Source of the DNA: Halomonas sp. QHL1
GTDB lineage: Bacteria > Pseudomonadota > Gammaproteobacteria > Pseudomonadales > Halomonadaceae
DNA length: 64,000 bases
Assembly: GCF_001882345.1 (NCBI RefSeq)
Contig: NZ_MINL01000001.1
Location: 3,128,890-3,192,889, forward strand
Reading direction: 5' to 3'
Shown: positions 7,478 through 17,667 of the stretch, piece after piece
Position numbering within the stretch: position 1 is the stretch's first letter
How the letters are laid out: every line of letters starts with the position of its first letter
Position numbers and translations under genes: made by a program
Notes under the pieces: generated by a model
The model's input: the letters and a program-made list of their open reading frames with translations, nothing else
The model's database searches: none
Told to the model about the DNA's origin: nothing

Positions 7478-9412
7478 ATGGGACGTATAATTGGTATCGA
7501 CCTGGGCACCACTAACTCTTGTGTGGCCGTGCTCGATGGTGACAGCGCTAAAGTTATTGAAAATGCCGAAGGCGGCCGTACGACGCCTTCTATCATCGCT
7601 TATACCGATGATGGTGAAACGCTGGTAGGTCAGGCGGCTAAACGTCAGGCCGTTACTAACCCAGAAAACACATTGTACGCCATCAAACGTCTAATTGGCC
7701 GTCGCTTTAAAGACGACGTCGTCCAGAAAGACATCAAGATGGTGCCGTACAAAATCACCGAAGCTGACAACGGTGATGCTTGGGTTGAAGTAAAAGGCAA
7801 AAAAATGGCACCGCCGCAGGTGAGCGCGGAAGTGCTGAAGAAAATGAAGAAGACCGCCGAAGACTACCTGGGCGAAACGGTCACCGAAGCGGTGATTACC
7901 GTACCGGCCTACTTCAATGATAGCCAGCGTCAGGCGACCAAAGACGCTGGCCGCATCGCGGGTCTAGACGTTAAGCGCATCATCAACGAGCCGACCGCTG
8001 CCGCACTGGCCTACGGTATGGACAAATCGCGCGGCGACAAAACCATAGCGGTCTACGACCTGGGTGGCGGTACCTTCGATATCTCTATCATCGAAATTGC
8101 TGACGTTGACGGCGAAACTCAGTTTGAAGTGTTGGCCACCAACGGTGACACCTTCCTGGGCGGCGAAGACTTTGACCTTGCGCTGATCAACTACCTGGTA
8201 GACCAGTTCAAGTCTGACAGCGGCATTGACCTATCCGGCGACAACCTGGCCATGCAGCGTCTGAAAGAAGCTGCTGAAAAAGCCAAAATTGAGCTTTCCA
8301 GCGCCCAGCAGACCGACGTGAACCTGCCTTACATCACCGCCGACAACACTGGTCCGAAACACCTTAACGTTAAGGTGACACGCGCCAAGCTGGAGTCGCT
8401 GGTAGAAGAGCTGGTTCAGCGCTCGCTCGAGCCGTGCAAAATGGCCCTGAAAGATGCAGGCCTATCTGCCTCTGAAATCGACGAAGTGATCCTGGTCGGT
8501 GGCCAGACACGTATGCCGATGGTGCAGAAGAAAGCCGCTGACTTCTTTGGCAAAGAAGCACGTAAAGACGTTAACCCGGACGAAGCGGTTGCCGTTGGTG
8601 CAGCGATTCAGGGCGGCGTACTGGGTGGCGACGTTAAAGACGTTCTGCTGCTCGACGTTACTCCGCTAACCTTGGGTATCGAAACCCTGGGTGGCGTGAT
8701 GACGCCGCTGATCGATAAGAACACCACCATCCCGACCAAGAAGACACAAACCTTCTCTACGGCGGATGACAACCAGACGGCGGTGACCATTCACGCCGTA
8801 CAAGGTGAGCGTAAGCAAGTGTCGCAGAATAAGTCGCTGGGTCGTTTTGATCTTGCTGATATTCCGCCTGCACCGCGCGGCGTGCCGCAGATCGAAGTCG
8901 CCTTCGACCTGGATGCCAACGGTATTCTGAACGTATCGGCAAAAGACAAGGCTACTGGCAAAGAGCAGTCGATTGTCATCAAGGCGTCTAGCGGTCTGTC
9001 CGAGGAAGAAGTCGAGCAAATGGTACGCGATGCCGAAGCTCACGCCGAAGAGGACAAAAAGTTCGAAGAGCTGGTGCAGCTGCGTAACCAAGCTGACGGC
9101 ATGATTCACGCTACGCGCAAAACGTTGGAAGAAGCTGGCGACAAAGCGACTGACGATGAGAAGCAGGCGATTGAAACGGCCATTAGCGAGCTGGAAGAAG
9201 CGGTTAAAGGTGACGACGTCGATAACATTCAGAAGAAACTGGATGCACTGACCGAAGCCTCTGGCCAGCTAGCCCAGAAGATGTACGCCGAGCAGGCCGA
9301 AGCGGCGCAGCAAGAGGGCGGTGAAGGTGCCGAGAACGCGGGCACCAAGCCGGACGAAGACGTGGTTGACGCCGAGTACGAAGAAGTCAACGACGATCAG
9401 AAAAAGCAGTAA
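7478..9412 (+). CDS. dnaK: Chaperone DnaK (Hsp70)
   Basis: 644 residues. The ATPase domain (1-385) carries phosphate loop [14 protein letters not shown], the [21 protein letters not shown] block and adenosine-binding [10 protein letters not shown]. The linker [10 protein letters not shown] leads into the substrate domain and helical lid, ending in an acidic tail ([10 protein letters not shown]). DnaK binds exposed hydrophobic peptides, cycles with DnaJ and GrpE, and restrains sigma-32. All expected blocks are present and the length is normal. It has its own sigma-32 promoter and is followed by a hairpin before dnaJ, which may lower dnaJ expression. Confidence 0.98.
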   Translation: MGRIIGIDLGTTNSCVAVLDGDSAKVIENAEGGRTTPSIIAYTDDGETLVGQAAKRQAVTNPENTLYAIKRLIGRRFKDDVVQKDIKMVPYKITEADNGDAWVEVKGKKMAPPQVSAEVLKKMKKTAEDYLGETVTEAVITVPAYFNDSQRQATKDAGRIAGLDVKRIINEPTAAALAYGMDKSRGDKTIAVYDLGGGTFDISIIEIADVDGETQFEVLATNGDTFLGGEDFDLALINYLVDQFKSDSGIDLSGDNLAMQRLKEAAEKAKIELSSAQQTDVNLPYITADNTGPKHLNVKVTRAKLESLVEELVQRSLEPCKMALKDAGLSASEIDEVILVGGQTRMPMVQKKAADFFGKEARKDVNPDEAVAVGAAIQGGVLGGDVKDVLLLDVTPLTLGIETLGGVMTPLIDKNTTIPTKKTQTFSTADDNQTAVTIHAVQGERKQVSQNKSLGRFDLADIPPAPRGVPQIEVAFDLDANGILNVSAKDKATGKEQSIVIKASSGLSEEEVEQMVRDAEAHAEEDKKFEELVQLRNQADGMIHATRKTLEEAGDKATDDEKQAIETAISELEEAVKGDDVDNIQKKLDALTEASGQLAQKMYAEQAEAAQQEGGEGAENAGTKPDEDVVDAEYEEVNDDQKKQ

Positions 9413-9440
9413 CATCCTCTTTCTGCCAAGGAAAGCGGTG

Positions 9441-9470
9441 ACGCGGGAGCTTACTCCCGCGTTGCTGTTT
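9441..9470 (+). terminator. Hairpin between dnaK and dnaJ
   Basis: A nine-base stem ACGCGGGAG/CTCCCGCGT (9441-9449, 9454-9462) with a CTTA loop is followed by TGCTGTTT. The weak T-tract suggests a partial terminator or mRNA processing signal that sets the dnaK:dnaJ ratio. Confidence 0.55.
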
Positions 9471-9561
9471 CCGCGGCCAAGACGCACGTAGTTAAGTATA
9501 GAGTTGAATACATGGCTAAATGTGCAGTTGAGTGCGTAGCTAACCAGGAGGCGTAGGGCCT

Positions 9562-10707
9562 ATGTCCAAACGCGATTATTACGAAGTCCTGGGTGTCGAA
9601 AAAGGGGCCGATCAGAAAGAGATCAAGAAGGCCTATCGCCGTCTGGCGCAAAAATTCCACCCTGATCGAAACCCGGACGATACCAACTCCGCGGAAAAAT
9701 TCCGCGAAGTGTCCGAAGCGTATGAAGTGCTTAGCGACGGCGAAAAACGTGCTGCCTATGACCAGTTCGGCCATGCGGGCGTTGATGGTCAAGGTGGCGG
9801 CGGTGGTTTCGGCGGTGCTGGCGCTGGCGATTTCAGCGACATTTTCGGCGATGTGTTTGGCGATATTTTTGGTGGAGGTGGTGGACGCCGCCGTGGCCCC
9901 AATGCCCCGGCACGTGGTTCCGACCTGCGCTATAACCTAGAGCTGGATTTAGAGAACGCCGTTTCAGGCACCACGGTGGATATTCGCGTGCCGCGGCATA
10001 TCGAGTGTGACCGTTGTGATGGCGGTGGCGCTGAGCCAGGCTCTTCTAAAGAGACGTGCCCTACTTGTCACGGCCACGGCCAAGTACGTATGCAGCAAGG
10101 CTTCTTTGCCGTGCAGCAAACGTGCCCCACCTGTCATGGCTCTGGCCAGCACATTAAAGTGCCGTGCCATAAGTGTAATGGCGAAGCTCGGGTACGTGAG
10201 ACGCGCACGCTGTCCGTTAAGATTCCGCCCGGCGTGGATACCGGCGACCGTATTCGCTTGAATGGCGAAGGCGAAAGCGGCGTGAACGGTGGCCCGCCTG
10301 GGGATCTATACGTGCAGGTGGCCATCAAGCCGCACCACATCTTCCAGCGTGACGGTAAGCACCTGCAGTGCGATGTGCCGATCAACTTTGTCGATGCAGC
10401 GCTAGGTGGCGAGCTTGAAGTGCCGACGTTAGATGGCCGTGTGAAGCTGAAGATTCCGCCGGAAACCCAAACAGGCAAGCTGTTTCGCCTGCGCGGTAAA
10501 GGCGTGAAGCCCGTGCGCGGTGGTATGCCCGGCGACCTGCTGTGCAAGGTGGTAGTGGAAACACCGGTGAAGCTTAACGACGAGCAGCGCGACCTACTGC
10601 GCCAGCTGCAAAAGAGCTTCGACGACAGCAACAGCCACAACCACTCACCGAAGAAAACCGGCTTCTTCGACAGCGTGAAAAGCTTCTTTGAAGATATGAA
10701 GCCGTAA
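9562..10707 (+). CDS. dnaJ: Chaperone protein DnaJ (Hsp40)
   Basis: 381 residues, class A Hsp40. The J domain (1-70) has HPD at 33-35, which triggers DnaK ATPase. The Gly/Phe region spans about 75-120. Four zinc-binding CxxCxGxG-type repeats follow ([32 protein letters not shown]); the last has Ala for the final Gly. The C-terminal substrate-binding domains end at [10 protein letters not shown]. The start ATG 9562 has AGGAGG upstream. No separate sigma-32 promoter was seen, so expression probably depends on read-through from dnaK. Confidence 0.97.
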   Translation: MSKRDYYEVLGVEKGADQKEIKKAYRRLAQKFHPDRNPDDTNSAEKFREVSEAYEVLSDGEKRAAYDQFGHAGVDGQGGGGGFGGAGAGDFSDIFGDVFGDIFGGGGGRRRGPNAPARGSDLRYNLELDLENAVSGTTVDIRVPRHIECDRCDGGGAEPGSSKETCPTCHGHGQVRMQQGFFAVQQTCPTCHGSGQHIKVPCHKCNGEARVRETRTLSVKIPPGVDTGDRIRLNGEGESGVNGGPPGDLYVQVAIKPHHIFQRDGKHLQCDVPINFVDAALGGELEVPTLDGRVKLKIPPETQTGKLFRLRGKGVKPVRGGMPGDLLCKVVVETPVKLNDEQRDLLRQLQKSFDDSNSHNHSPKKTGFFDSVKSFFEDMKP

Positions 10708-10743
10708 GTCTGAGATAATAGTAAGCAGGTAAGCGTTTAGTCC

Positions 10744-10772
10744 AAAAACCCTCGGTTCACCCGGGGGTTTTT
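10744..10772 (+). terminator. Terminator after dnaJ
   Basis: AAAAACCC pairs with GGGTTTTT, with an additional CGG/CCG core. The A and T runs on both sides make it potentially bidirectional. Confidence 0.85.
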
Positions 10773-10823
10773 GCTGTTTAGGGAATGCTGCGCGTAATGG
10801 ATCATCTTGAAGAAAGGCCCACC

Positions 10824-11708
10824 ATGGGCATTTTGCTGCGGGTACTTTCTGGCCTGCTTTTTACCGGGATGCTGGTGTGTATTAAGGCAGTCAGTGACGA
10901 AGTGCCTGTGGGCCAGTCGGTGTTTTTTCGCTCGCTGTTTGCGCTGTTGCCTATCGTCGTTTTCCTTCTGCTGCGGCGGGAATTCCCACGCGGGTTGGCG
11001 ACGCGCCGCCCGTTGGGTCATGCGCTGCGCTCTGGCTTGGGGGCTGCGGCAATGTTTGCCTCTTTTGCGGCGGTGGCGCTGTTGCCAGTGGCGGAAGCAA
11101 CCCTGCTCGCTCAGCTTACGCCGGTCTTTATGGCGGTAGGTGGGGTGTTGCTATTGGGAGAGCGCTTCTCGCTTAATCGCGCGGGTGGCGTTGTGCTGGC
11201 GCTTGCCGGGGTTGCCGTGCTGATTTTGCCTGGACTCAATGCCAGTTCCAGTAATGGCCAAGCGACCGGGTACGCGCTAGGGGCGTTGAGTGCGCTATTA
11301 ACCGCTGGGGCGCTACTGACCGTCAGGCGAATTTCACGAACGGAGAGTGCCGCCTCAATCGCTTTTTACTTTATTTTGGTGGCCGCGCTAGCCGGGCTGG
11401 CGACGCTACCGCTGGGTTGGGCGGCGCTTACCAGGGTCGAATTCGCGCTTTTAGTACTATCAGGCCTGTTTGGCGGTGCTGCGCATATCGCGATGACATT
11501 AGCCCTGCGCTACGCCGAGGCATCGCGTTTGGCACCTTTCGAATATATTGCCCTGGTGTGGCCCGTGCTCGCCGATTGGGTGCTGTTTGGAATGCCGGTC
11601 TCCAGCGGCTTCCTGCTAGCGCTACCGCTCATGTTATCCGGGGTGGCGCTAGCGGCGATGGAAGGGCGGCGGCTTAGGTTAAAGGCTAAATGGCCGATTC
11701 GACGATAA
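10824..11708 (+). CDS. EamA/DMT-family transporter
   Basis: 294 residues, hydrophobic throughout, with about ten predicted membrane segments arranged as two EamA repeats (first about 5-135, second about 145-285). The opening GILLRVLSGLLFTGMLVCIK and the LLPVAEATLLAQLTPVFMAVGG block fit the RhaT/RarD-like drug-metabolite transporter superfamily. The substrate cannot be read from sequence; amino acids, nucleotides or metabolites are all known for relatives. ATG 10824 (AAGAAAGG upstream) is preferred over two earlier in-frame starts. Its last 23 bases overlap the convergent ABC ATPase gene. It starts the accessory insert between dnaJ and dapB. Confidence 0.85.
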   Translation: MGILLRVLSGLLFTGMLVCIKAVSDEVPVGQSVFFRSLFALLPIVVFLLLRREFPRGLATRRPLGHALRSGLGAAAMFASFAAVALLPVAEATLLAQLTPVFMAVGGVLLLGERFSLNRAGGVVLALAGVAVLILPGLNASSSNGQATGYALGALSALLTAGALLTVRRISRTESAASIAFYFILVAALAGLATLPLGWAALTRVEFALLVLSGLFGGAAHIAMTLALRYAEASRLAPFEYIALVWPVLADWVLFGMPVSSGFLLALPLMLSGVALAAMEGRRLRLKAKWPIRR

Positions 11709-12435
11709 GCTGCGGCTGACCTTTTGAGCAGGATTCGATACGCGCAGATACCCGATAAACCTGATGCAGCAGCGCAGGCGTAATCACATCGGCGGTGGGG
11801 CCGCAGGCAATCAAGCGGCCATTTTCGAGCATCATGGCCGCGTCAGCGAAGCGTAGCGCATGCCCCAGGTCGTGGAGTGCCACCAGAATCAACATCTGGC
11901 GCTCATCGGCCAGACGGCGCAGCACCGTCAAAAGGCTAATCTGGCGGTTAAGGTCGAGTGCCGAAGTGGGCTCGTCCAGCATCAAAATCTCGGGCTCTTG
12001 TACCAGAGCTTGAGCAGCGCTAACCAGCTGGCGCTGCCCGCCGCTAAGGTCGCCGGTATCACGCTCGCCAAGGGACGCAATAGAGAGCTCCTCCAGCGCG
12101 CGATCAACTTGGGCTAAATCCTCGGGCTGCACTTTTAATCCACGCCCCTGCATACGCGCCAAAAGCACCGATTCATATACCGTCAGCACGGCCTTGGCGC
12201 CGGTGTCCTGGGGCATATAGCCCACGGGGCGCTCGGCGCTGGTGCCGCTGATAACCACCTCACCTTCGCCTTTCAATAACCCTAATACTCGGCGAAAGAG
12301 CGTCGATTTACCCGCCGCATTGGGGCCCAGCAGGGCGACGACTTGCCCACCGTGAAAGCAGGGCGTGGTGATCTCTTCCAGAATAGGGCGACGACCGTAA
12401 CGGGCGGATACACGGTTCAGTTGTAGGGTTACCAT
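11686..12435 (-). CDS. ABC transporter ATP-binding protein, iron/siderophore (FecE/FepC) type
   Basis: 249 residues. Walker A is GPNAAGKST (37-45, with Ala in place of the common Gly). Signature DLSGGQRQLVSAAQALVQEP, Walker B ILMLDEPTSALDL and switch His in ALHDLGHALRFAD follow. It powers import by the FecCD-type permease whose gene overlaps it upstream by 7 bases. Such systems take up ferric siderophores, haem or cobalamin. It overlaps the 3' end of the EamA gene on the other strand. Substrate is not determined. Confidence 0.9.
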   Translation of the reverse strand: MVTLQLNRVSARYGRRPILEEITTPCFHGGQVVALLGPNAAGKSTLFRRVLGLLKGEGEVVISGTSAERPVGYMPQDTGAKAVLTVYESVLLARMQGRGLKVQPEDLAQVDRALEELSIASLGERDTGDLSGGQRQLVSAAQALVQEPEILMLDEPTSALDLNRQISLLTVLRRLADERQMLILVALHDLGHALRFADAAMMLENGRLIACGPTADVITPALLHQVYRVSARIESCSKGQPQLIVESAI

Positions 12436-13499
12436 GAGGCCTTCTTGTGGTTAAGCACCAGAAATAGGAAGAAGGGAATGCCCACCAGCGAGGTAATAAT
12501 ACCAATGGGAATAATGGTGCCGGGGATAATGATCTTGGAGATGACCGAGCCAACAGAGAGGATCAGTGCCCCGCACAGGGCCGAGCCGGGTAAGAAGAAG
12601 CGCTGATCCTCGCCCAGTAAAATGCGCGCAATATGCGGGCCCACCAAGCCGATAAAACCAATAGTGCCCACGAACGCCACCGCGATGGCGGCGAGTAGTG
12701 ACACCAGCACCAGCACTTCCAAGCGCAACGCGCGGGGGTTGACGCCCATGCTCTCGGCTTTGGCATCGCCCAGGCGCATGGCGGTCAGCGCCCAGCCATG
12801 CCGGGCAAGCAGCGGCATGGACAAGGCAAGAATGCTAAGGGCGATCCAGAACTTGGGCCAGGTGGCTTTGGTTAAACTGCCCATCGTCCAAAACACCACT
12901 GTGGAGACCGCCTCTTGGCTGGCAAAGAACTGAATCAGCGCCATTAGCGAGTTGAAGATAAACACCATGGCGATGCCCAGCAGCACAATGGTCTCTACCG
13001 TCACGCCGCGCTTAAGGCTTAAGGCATGAATCAAGAATGCGGTGAACATAGCCATCACGAAAGCGTTGATGGGCACCACAAACTCAATGGCGGCAGGTAC
13101 CAGCGCCACACCGAAGGCGAGACCCAAAGCGGCACCAAAACTGGCCCCGGCGGAAATCCCTAAGGTAAACGGGCTGGCTAGCGGGTTGCTCAGAATGGTT
13201 TGCATCTGCGCCCCGGCCACCGACAGGCTGGCGCCCACCACTAGTGCCATCAGCGCCACCGGCATGCGGATTTCCCAGAGAATCACTCGCGCCTGCTGGC
13301 TAACGCTGTCTGGGGTAAACAGCGCCGCGATCACTTCACCCAGGCTATAGCGTGCGGGCCCCAGCGCCAGGTCGACGCAGAGGCTAAAAAACAGCGCTAA
13401 AACCAGAGCCGCCAGTATCATTTGGCGGCGGAAAACCTGGCTATGGTAGAAAGCACGCCCCTGGGAGACGTGCTCGTTTGTTCCTGTTTCAGTCCTCAT
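12429..13499 (-). CDS. FecCD/BtuC-family iron-type ABC permease
   Basis: 356 residues. It is a multi-spanning permease (about ten segments, first at 27-47) with family motifs IRMPVALMALVVGASLSVAGAQMQTILSNPLASPFTLGISAGASFGAALG and GTIGFIGLVGPHIAR near the C terminus. It would form the homodimeric inner-membrane channel for a ferric siderophore, haem or vitamin B12 importer. Overlaps of 7 bases with the ATPase gene and 11 bases with the binding-protein gene show a tightly coupled operon (binding protein-permease-ATPase). A later start within the first 25 residues is possible. Confidence 0.92.
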   Translation of the reverse strand: MRTETGTNEHVSQGRAFYHSQVFRRQMILAALVLALFFSLCVDLALGPARYSLGEVIAALFTPDSVSQQARVILWEIRMPVALMALVVGASLSVAGAQMQTILSNPLASPFTLGISAGASFGAALGLAFGVALVPAAIEFVVPINAFVMAMFTAFLIHALSLKRGVTVETIVLLGIAMVFIFNSLMALIQFFASQEAVSTVVFWTMGSLTKATWPKFWIALSILALSMPLLARHGWALTAMRLGDAKAESMGVNPRALRLEVLVLVSLLAAIAVAFVGTIGFIGLVGPHIARILLGEDQRFFLPGSALCGALILSVGSVISKIIIPGTIIPIGIITSLVGIPFFLFLVLNHKKASW

Positions 13500-14622
13500 G
13501 GAGCGTTAACCAATAGCCGGGTTCATAGTCGATGGGCAAGAAGCGCTCGTGCAGCACCTCCATCGTGGCGTTGGGGTCCAGTTCTTCAAACAGCTCGGGG
13601 TGTAGCCACTTGGCTAACTGCTGCACGGCCACGAAGTAGTAGGGGCTGTTGTAAAACTGGTGCCAAATAGCGTGGAAGTTGCCTGATTCCACCGCCTCGA
13701 TGCCGGTCATCGCGGTACGCTCGGTCAGCGCTTCCAGCTTAGTGCGGGCGAGCTGCATATCAGACCCAGGGCCTACGCCGACCCAGTTGCCGCCAGGCAC
13801 GTAGGCATCCCAGTTGCCGCCGGTGACAACGACATGCTCAGGATTGGCAGCAATAATCTGTTCAGGGTTCAGGTTGCCGAAACTGTTAGGAATGATGTCC
13901 TCGGCAATATTGCTACCGCCCGCCAGGGTGACATAGTCGCCAAAGTTGGCAGGGCCAAAGCTCATGCAGCACTCGTCGGAGTAGCCGCCGGCCCGGTCAA
14001 TAAACACGCTGGGGCGCTCTGGGTTGGCCTCGGCGATGATATCGGTTACCCGTGCCAGCTGCGTTTCGGCAAACTTGATGAACGCTTCGGCCGCTTCTTC
14101 ATCGTCCATGATTTGGCCGATGATGCGCATGGAAGGAATCGTGTGCTCAAGCGGATCTTCACGAAAATCTACATAGATGATGGGTATGCCGAGTTGTGCC
14201 AGCTTATCGTCGTAGGCGGCGTCCTCTGTGGCGGCTTTGGCCTCAATGTTCATCAGCACTACGTCAGGATTAAGCGCGGCGGCCTGCTCTACGTCAAAAG
14301 TGCCGTCTTTAAAGCCGCCAAAGGTGGGGATCGCTTCGATCTCGGGGAAACGCTCCAGGTAGCGGGCATAGTTATCGGGATCCGCCTGAGAAAAATCTTC
14401 GCGCCAACCAACCACGTGGGCAAAAGGTTCTTCAGGTTCGAGTAACCCAAGCAAATAAATTTGCCGACCTTCGCCTAAAATAACCCGTTCGGCAGGGGCG
14501 TCCAAAGTGATTTGGCGGCCAGCGACATCGGTGACGGTGATAGCGTCAGCCATAGCAGTGGCACCGCAAGCAAAAGTGATAAGGGTGCCAAGCAGAATTT
14601 TTAAGCGCGGAGAACTGAGCAT
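13489..14622 (-). CDS. Periplasmic iron/siderophore-type substrate-binding protein
   Basis: 377 residues. A cleavable signal peptide (about 1-25, ending AMA-D) has no convincing lipobox, so a soluble periplasmic protein is likely. The PF01497 fold begins ITVTDVAGRQITLDAPAERVIL, the standard start of FepB/FhuD/BtuF-like proteins. It has an unusual vicinal Cys pair (DECCMSFG) and many aromatic and acidic residues; length is on the long side for the family. It is first in the operon and divergent from the DUF2218 gene. Ferric siderophore or haem are the likely cargos, but this is inference. Confidence 0.9.
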   Translation of the reverse strand: MLSSPRLKILLGTLITFACGATAMADAITVTDVAGRQITLDAPAERVILGEGRQIYLLGLLEPEEPFAHVVGWREDFSQADPDNYARYLERFPEIEAIPTFGGFKDGTFDVEQAAALNPDVVLMNIEAKAATEDAAYDDKLAQLGIPIIYVDFREDPLEHTIPSMRIIGQIMDDEEAAEAFIKFAETQLARVTDIIAEANPERPSVFIDRAGGYSDECCMSFGPANFGDYVTLAGGSNIAEDIIPNSFGNLNPEQIIAANPEHVVVTGGNWDAYVPGGNWVGVGPGSDMQLARTKLEALTERTAMTGIEAVESGNFHAIWHQFYNSPYYFVAVQQLAKWLHPELFEELDPNATMEVLHERFLPIDYEPGYWLTLHED

Positions 14623-14886
14623 TTTTTAACTCGTTGGTCGATATTGGTTAACAGGGCTGGCATCGCTGATGCGCTTTGACCGTTTGATAGCATAGAGATG
14701 CAATTGCTATTGTAACCTATTTGCGTTTGGGTGGCATTACTGGAGTGCAGCGCTTAATAGTCAGCATGCTACGCTTTGCTCTTAGCATTTATCCTGCAGC
14801 GATGGCTTCGCGTATTTGGCTAAAAGGCAAAGCGCTGTTGAAGCATTTTTTAGTTAGCAAGTACTTACATTTTTGGAGAGGCCACT
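14623..14886. other. Divergent intergenic region, iron ABC operon / DUF2218 gene
   Basis: 264 bp controlling both directions. It contains the palindrome GCAATTGC (14700-14707) flanked by GATAGC and GCTATT elements, and an AAGTACTT palindrome near 14860. None is a clean match to the 19-bp Fur box, so Fur control is suspected from gene content only. The short frame at 14721-14906 crossing it is not credible as a gene. Confidence 0.4.
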
Positions 14887-15168
14887 ATGCCTTTATCTCG
14901 TGTTGAAATTGCCACGCCGTCCGCCGAGCGTTTAATCAACCGGCTCTGCAAACACTGGGCACATAAGCTGGAGGTCGAGCAAAGCGATCAGCAAGCCACC
15001 ATTACGTTTGCCACCGGTACCTGCTTAATGCTCGCAGAGCCCGATAAATTAGTGGTGGCCCTCGAAACCCTCGAAGAGGAGCATTTGGATGAACTGGAGG
15101 GGGTAGTCGAGCGCCACTTGGTGCGAATGGCGGGTGATGAAGAGCTGGCTATCGTTTGGGAGAACTAG
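14887..15168 (+). CDS. DUF2218 domain protein
   Basis: 93 residues, whole-length DUF2218. It has the typical opening (A-T-P-S-A-ERLINRLCKHWAHKLEVE), a central FATGTCLMLAEPDKL and an acidic helix ETLEEEHLDELEGVVERHLVRMA. The Cys and His residues near 21-25 could bind a metal or haem, but no function is established. From memory, relatives are often found next to siderophore or iron-uptake genes, and it is divergent from an iron-type ABC operon here. The start is supported by GGAGAGG. Confidence 0.85.
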   Translation: MPLSRVEIATPSAERLINRLCKHWAHKLEVEQSDQQATITFATGTCLMLAEPDKLVVALETLEEEHLDELEGVVERHLVRMAGDEELAIVWEN

Positions 15169-15212
15169 ACAACGGCTGGTCTGCTATAATCGCGCTGATT
15201 TTGAAAACATAA

Positions 15213-16055
<843 letters not shown>

Positions 16056-16253
16056 GGAGTTACTAATGCTAGGACAGCCCTGCCACTAAGGGGTAGTTTT
16101 AGGTCAAAAATTCCTGTAACATTTCAAAAATTTTGGCCGGGTGGCTTAGAAAACTCAAACGGCGCGCTTGTTGCGTTGGCCAGCCCAAAGCCTGCCCCCC
16201 GAGTTTGCGGCTATTACGATAAAGCTAAGCGGCTCTGAAGGGCATCGAACAAC

Positions 16254-16300
16254 AAGCGGGATGAAACCGATTCTTTTTATCGGCTTCGTCCCGCTTTTTT
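16254..16300 (+). terminator. Strong terminator or attenuator upstream of carA
   Basis: A 17-bp stem (16254-16270 pairing with 16280-16296, outer AAGCGGGA/TCCCGCTT) is followed by a T-run to 16300. It is either the dapB terminator or a carAB attenuator; its position about 200 bp past dapB and 140 bp before carA allows both. Confidence 0.85.
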
Positions 16301-16320
16301 ACGGCCCTTGTTTTAATAGC

Positions 16321-16365
16321 AAGCGCTTTAATGACAAACGCTTTAACGACGATAGTTTTGATAAC
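16321..16365 (+). repeat. 15-bp imperfect tandem repeat
   Basis: Three units of 15 bp: AAGCGCTTTAATGAC, AAACGCTTTAACGAC, then the more divergent GATAGTTTTGATAAC. They lie between the terminator and the carA start. Confidence 0.7.
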
Positions 16366-16438
16366 TAGCGTCGTGGATGAATGAAGAAATTGCTGAGCCT
16401 GCGCCCTCAGGCTCCCACCAGCATGGGAGGATCTTGTT

Positions 16439-17599
16439 TTGAATAACCCCGCATTGAGCAAACCCGCAATATTGGCCTTGGAAGATGGCAGCGTGTTCCA
16501 CGGCATCGCCATTGGCGCGGACGGATTAACAAGCGGTGAGGTGGTATTCAATACGGCCATGACCGGTTATCAAGAAATCCTCACCGACCCCTCCTACACC
16601 CGCCAAATCGTTACTCTCACCTATCCCCACATCGGCAACACCGGCATTAACTCTGAAGACATCGAATCAGCTTCTATTGCCGCAGCGGGTTTGGTGATTC
16701 GCGATCTACCGCTGATGGCCAGCAGCTTCCGCTCAGAGCAGTCGCTGTCGGACTACCTGAAAAGCCAGAATGTGCTAGGCATTGCCGATATCGACACCCG
16801 CCGCTTAACGCGCATTTTGCGCGATAAAGGCGCGCAGAACGGGGCGATTTTAGCGGGTGCTGATGCCGAAGGTGATGATGCAGTGGCGCGGGCGCTGGAA
16901 GCCGCCAAGGCTTTCCCTGGCCTGAAGGGTATGGATCTGGCCAAAGAGGTGTCGTGTAAAGAGGCCTACGAGTGGTCAGAGGGTGAGTGGACGCTTGGTG
17001 AAGGCTACGCTGATGCTTCCAAAAGCGAGCGCCCCTACCATGTGGTGGCGTACGACTACGGCGTGAAATTCAACATCCTGCGCATGTTGGCCGCCCGCGG
17101 CTGTCGCCTGACGGTGGTGCCCGCGCAAACACCTGCCGCTGACGTGCTGGCAATGAAGCCGGATGGCGTGTTTTTAGCCAATGGCCCCGGCGACCCAGAG
17201 CCCTGTGACTACGCCATTAAAGCGATTCAAGACGTACTGGAAACCGAAATCCCGGTGTTTGGTATCTGCCTGGGCCACCAGCTGCTGGCGCTCGCCGCAG
17301 GTGCCAAAACGGTCAAAATGAGCCACGGCCACCACGGTGCCAACCACCCGGTGCAGGATTTGGATACCGGCACCGTGATGATCACCAGCCAGAACCACGG
17401 CTTTGCGGCGGATGAAGCAACACTACCTGCCAACGTTCGCGCAACGCATCGGTCGCTGTTCGATGGCACCTTGCAAGGGATTGAGCTCACCGACCGGCCC
17501 GCGTTCAGCTTTCAGGGCCACCCGGAAGCGAGCCCCGGCCCGCGTGACGTGGCGCCGCTGTTTGATCGCTTCGTGGCTATGATGCAGGCACGCCGTTAA
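16439..17599 (+). CDS. carA: Carbamoyl-phosphate synthase small subunit CarA
   Basis: 386 residues. This is the glutaminase subunit that feeds ammonia to CarB for carbamoyl phosphate, used in arginine and pyrimidine synthesis. The class-I amidotransferase domain has nucleophile Cys277 in FGICLGHQL and His/Glu in [10 protein letters not shown]. The start is TTG 16439, the only candidate with a well-placed GGGAGG (16425-16430) and the expected N terminus ([14 protein letters not shown]). A TTG start implies modest translation. It lies upstream of carB with a 68-bp gap. Confidence 0.96.
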   Translation: MNNPALSKPAILALEDGSVFHGIAIGADGLTSGEVVFNTAMTGYQEILTDPSYTRQIVTLTYPHIGNTGINSEDIESASIAAAGLVIRDLPLMASSFRSEQSLSDYLKSQNVLGIADIDTRRLTRILRDKGAQNGAILAGADAEGDDAVARALEAAKAFPGLKGMDLAKEVSCKEAYEWSEGEWTLGEGYADASKSERPYHVVAYDYGVKFNILRMLAARGCRLTVVPAQTPAADVLAMKPDGVFLANGPGDPEPCDYAIKAIQDVLETEIPVFGICLGHQLLALAAGAKTVKMSHGHHGANHPVQDLDTGTVMITSQNHGFAADEATLPANVRATHRSLFDGTLQGIELTDRPAFSFQGHPEASPGPRDVAPLFDRFVAMMQARR

Positions 17600-17667
17600 C
17601 GCGTCCTTCACATCACCGTATCGCCGTCTTTTGTCGCTCATCGTCACCATTTTTTGCGGGAACCGTT

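Larger units (their letters stand above)
16056..16438 (+). other. dapB-carA intergenic region / possible car leader
   Basis: 383 bp without a credible protein gene. Contents in order: a tiny seven-codon frame with a good AAGGAG (ATG 16066 to TAA 16089, MLGQPCH), an AT-rich patch around 16103-16135 that could hold a promoter, a strong terminator (16254-16300), a 15-bp repeat (16321-16365) and the carA ribosome-binding site. In Pseudomonas a leader peptide and attenuation have been reported for carAB; this region could do the same, but I cannot identify an Arg/pyrimidine-sensing peptide with confidence. Confidence 0.4.

Noticed and set aside
14685..14718. Possible Fur box
   Set aside because: Palindromic GCAATTGC with flanking AT-rich elements matches fewer than half of the 19 Fur-box positions in the alignments I tried, so it is not listed as an operator.
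14721..14906. Short plus-strand frame in the iron ABC / DUF2218 gap
   Set aside because: No ribosome-binding site or family, overlaps the DUF2218 start; treated as regulatory DNA.
16168..16368. 66-codon frame in the carA leader
   Set aside because: Begins with TTG without a ribosome-binding site and translates the terminator and tandem repeat; unlikely to be a protein.
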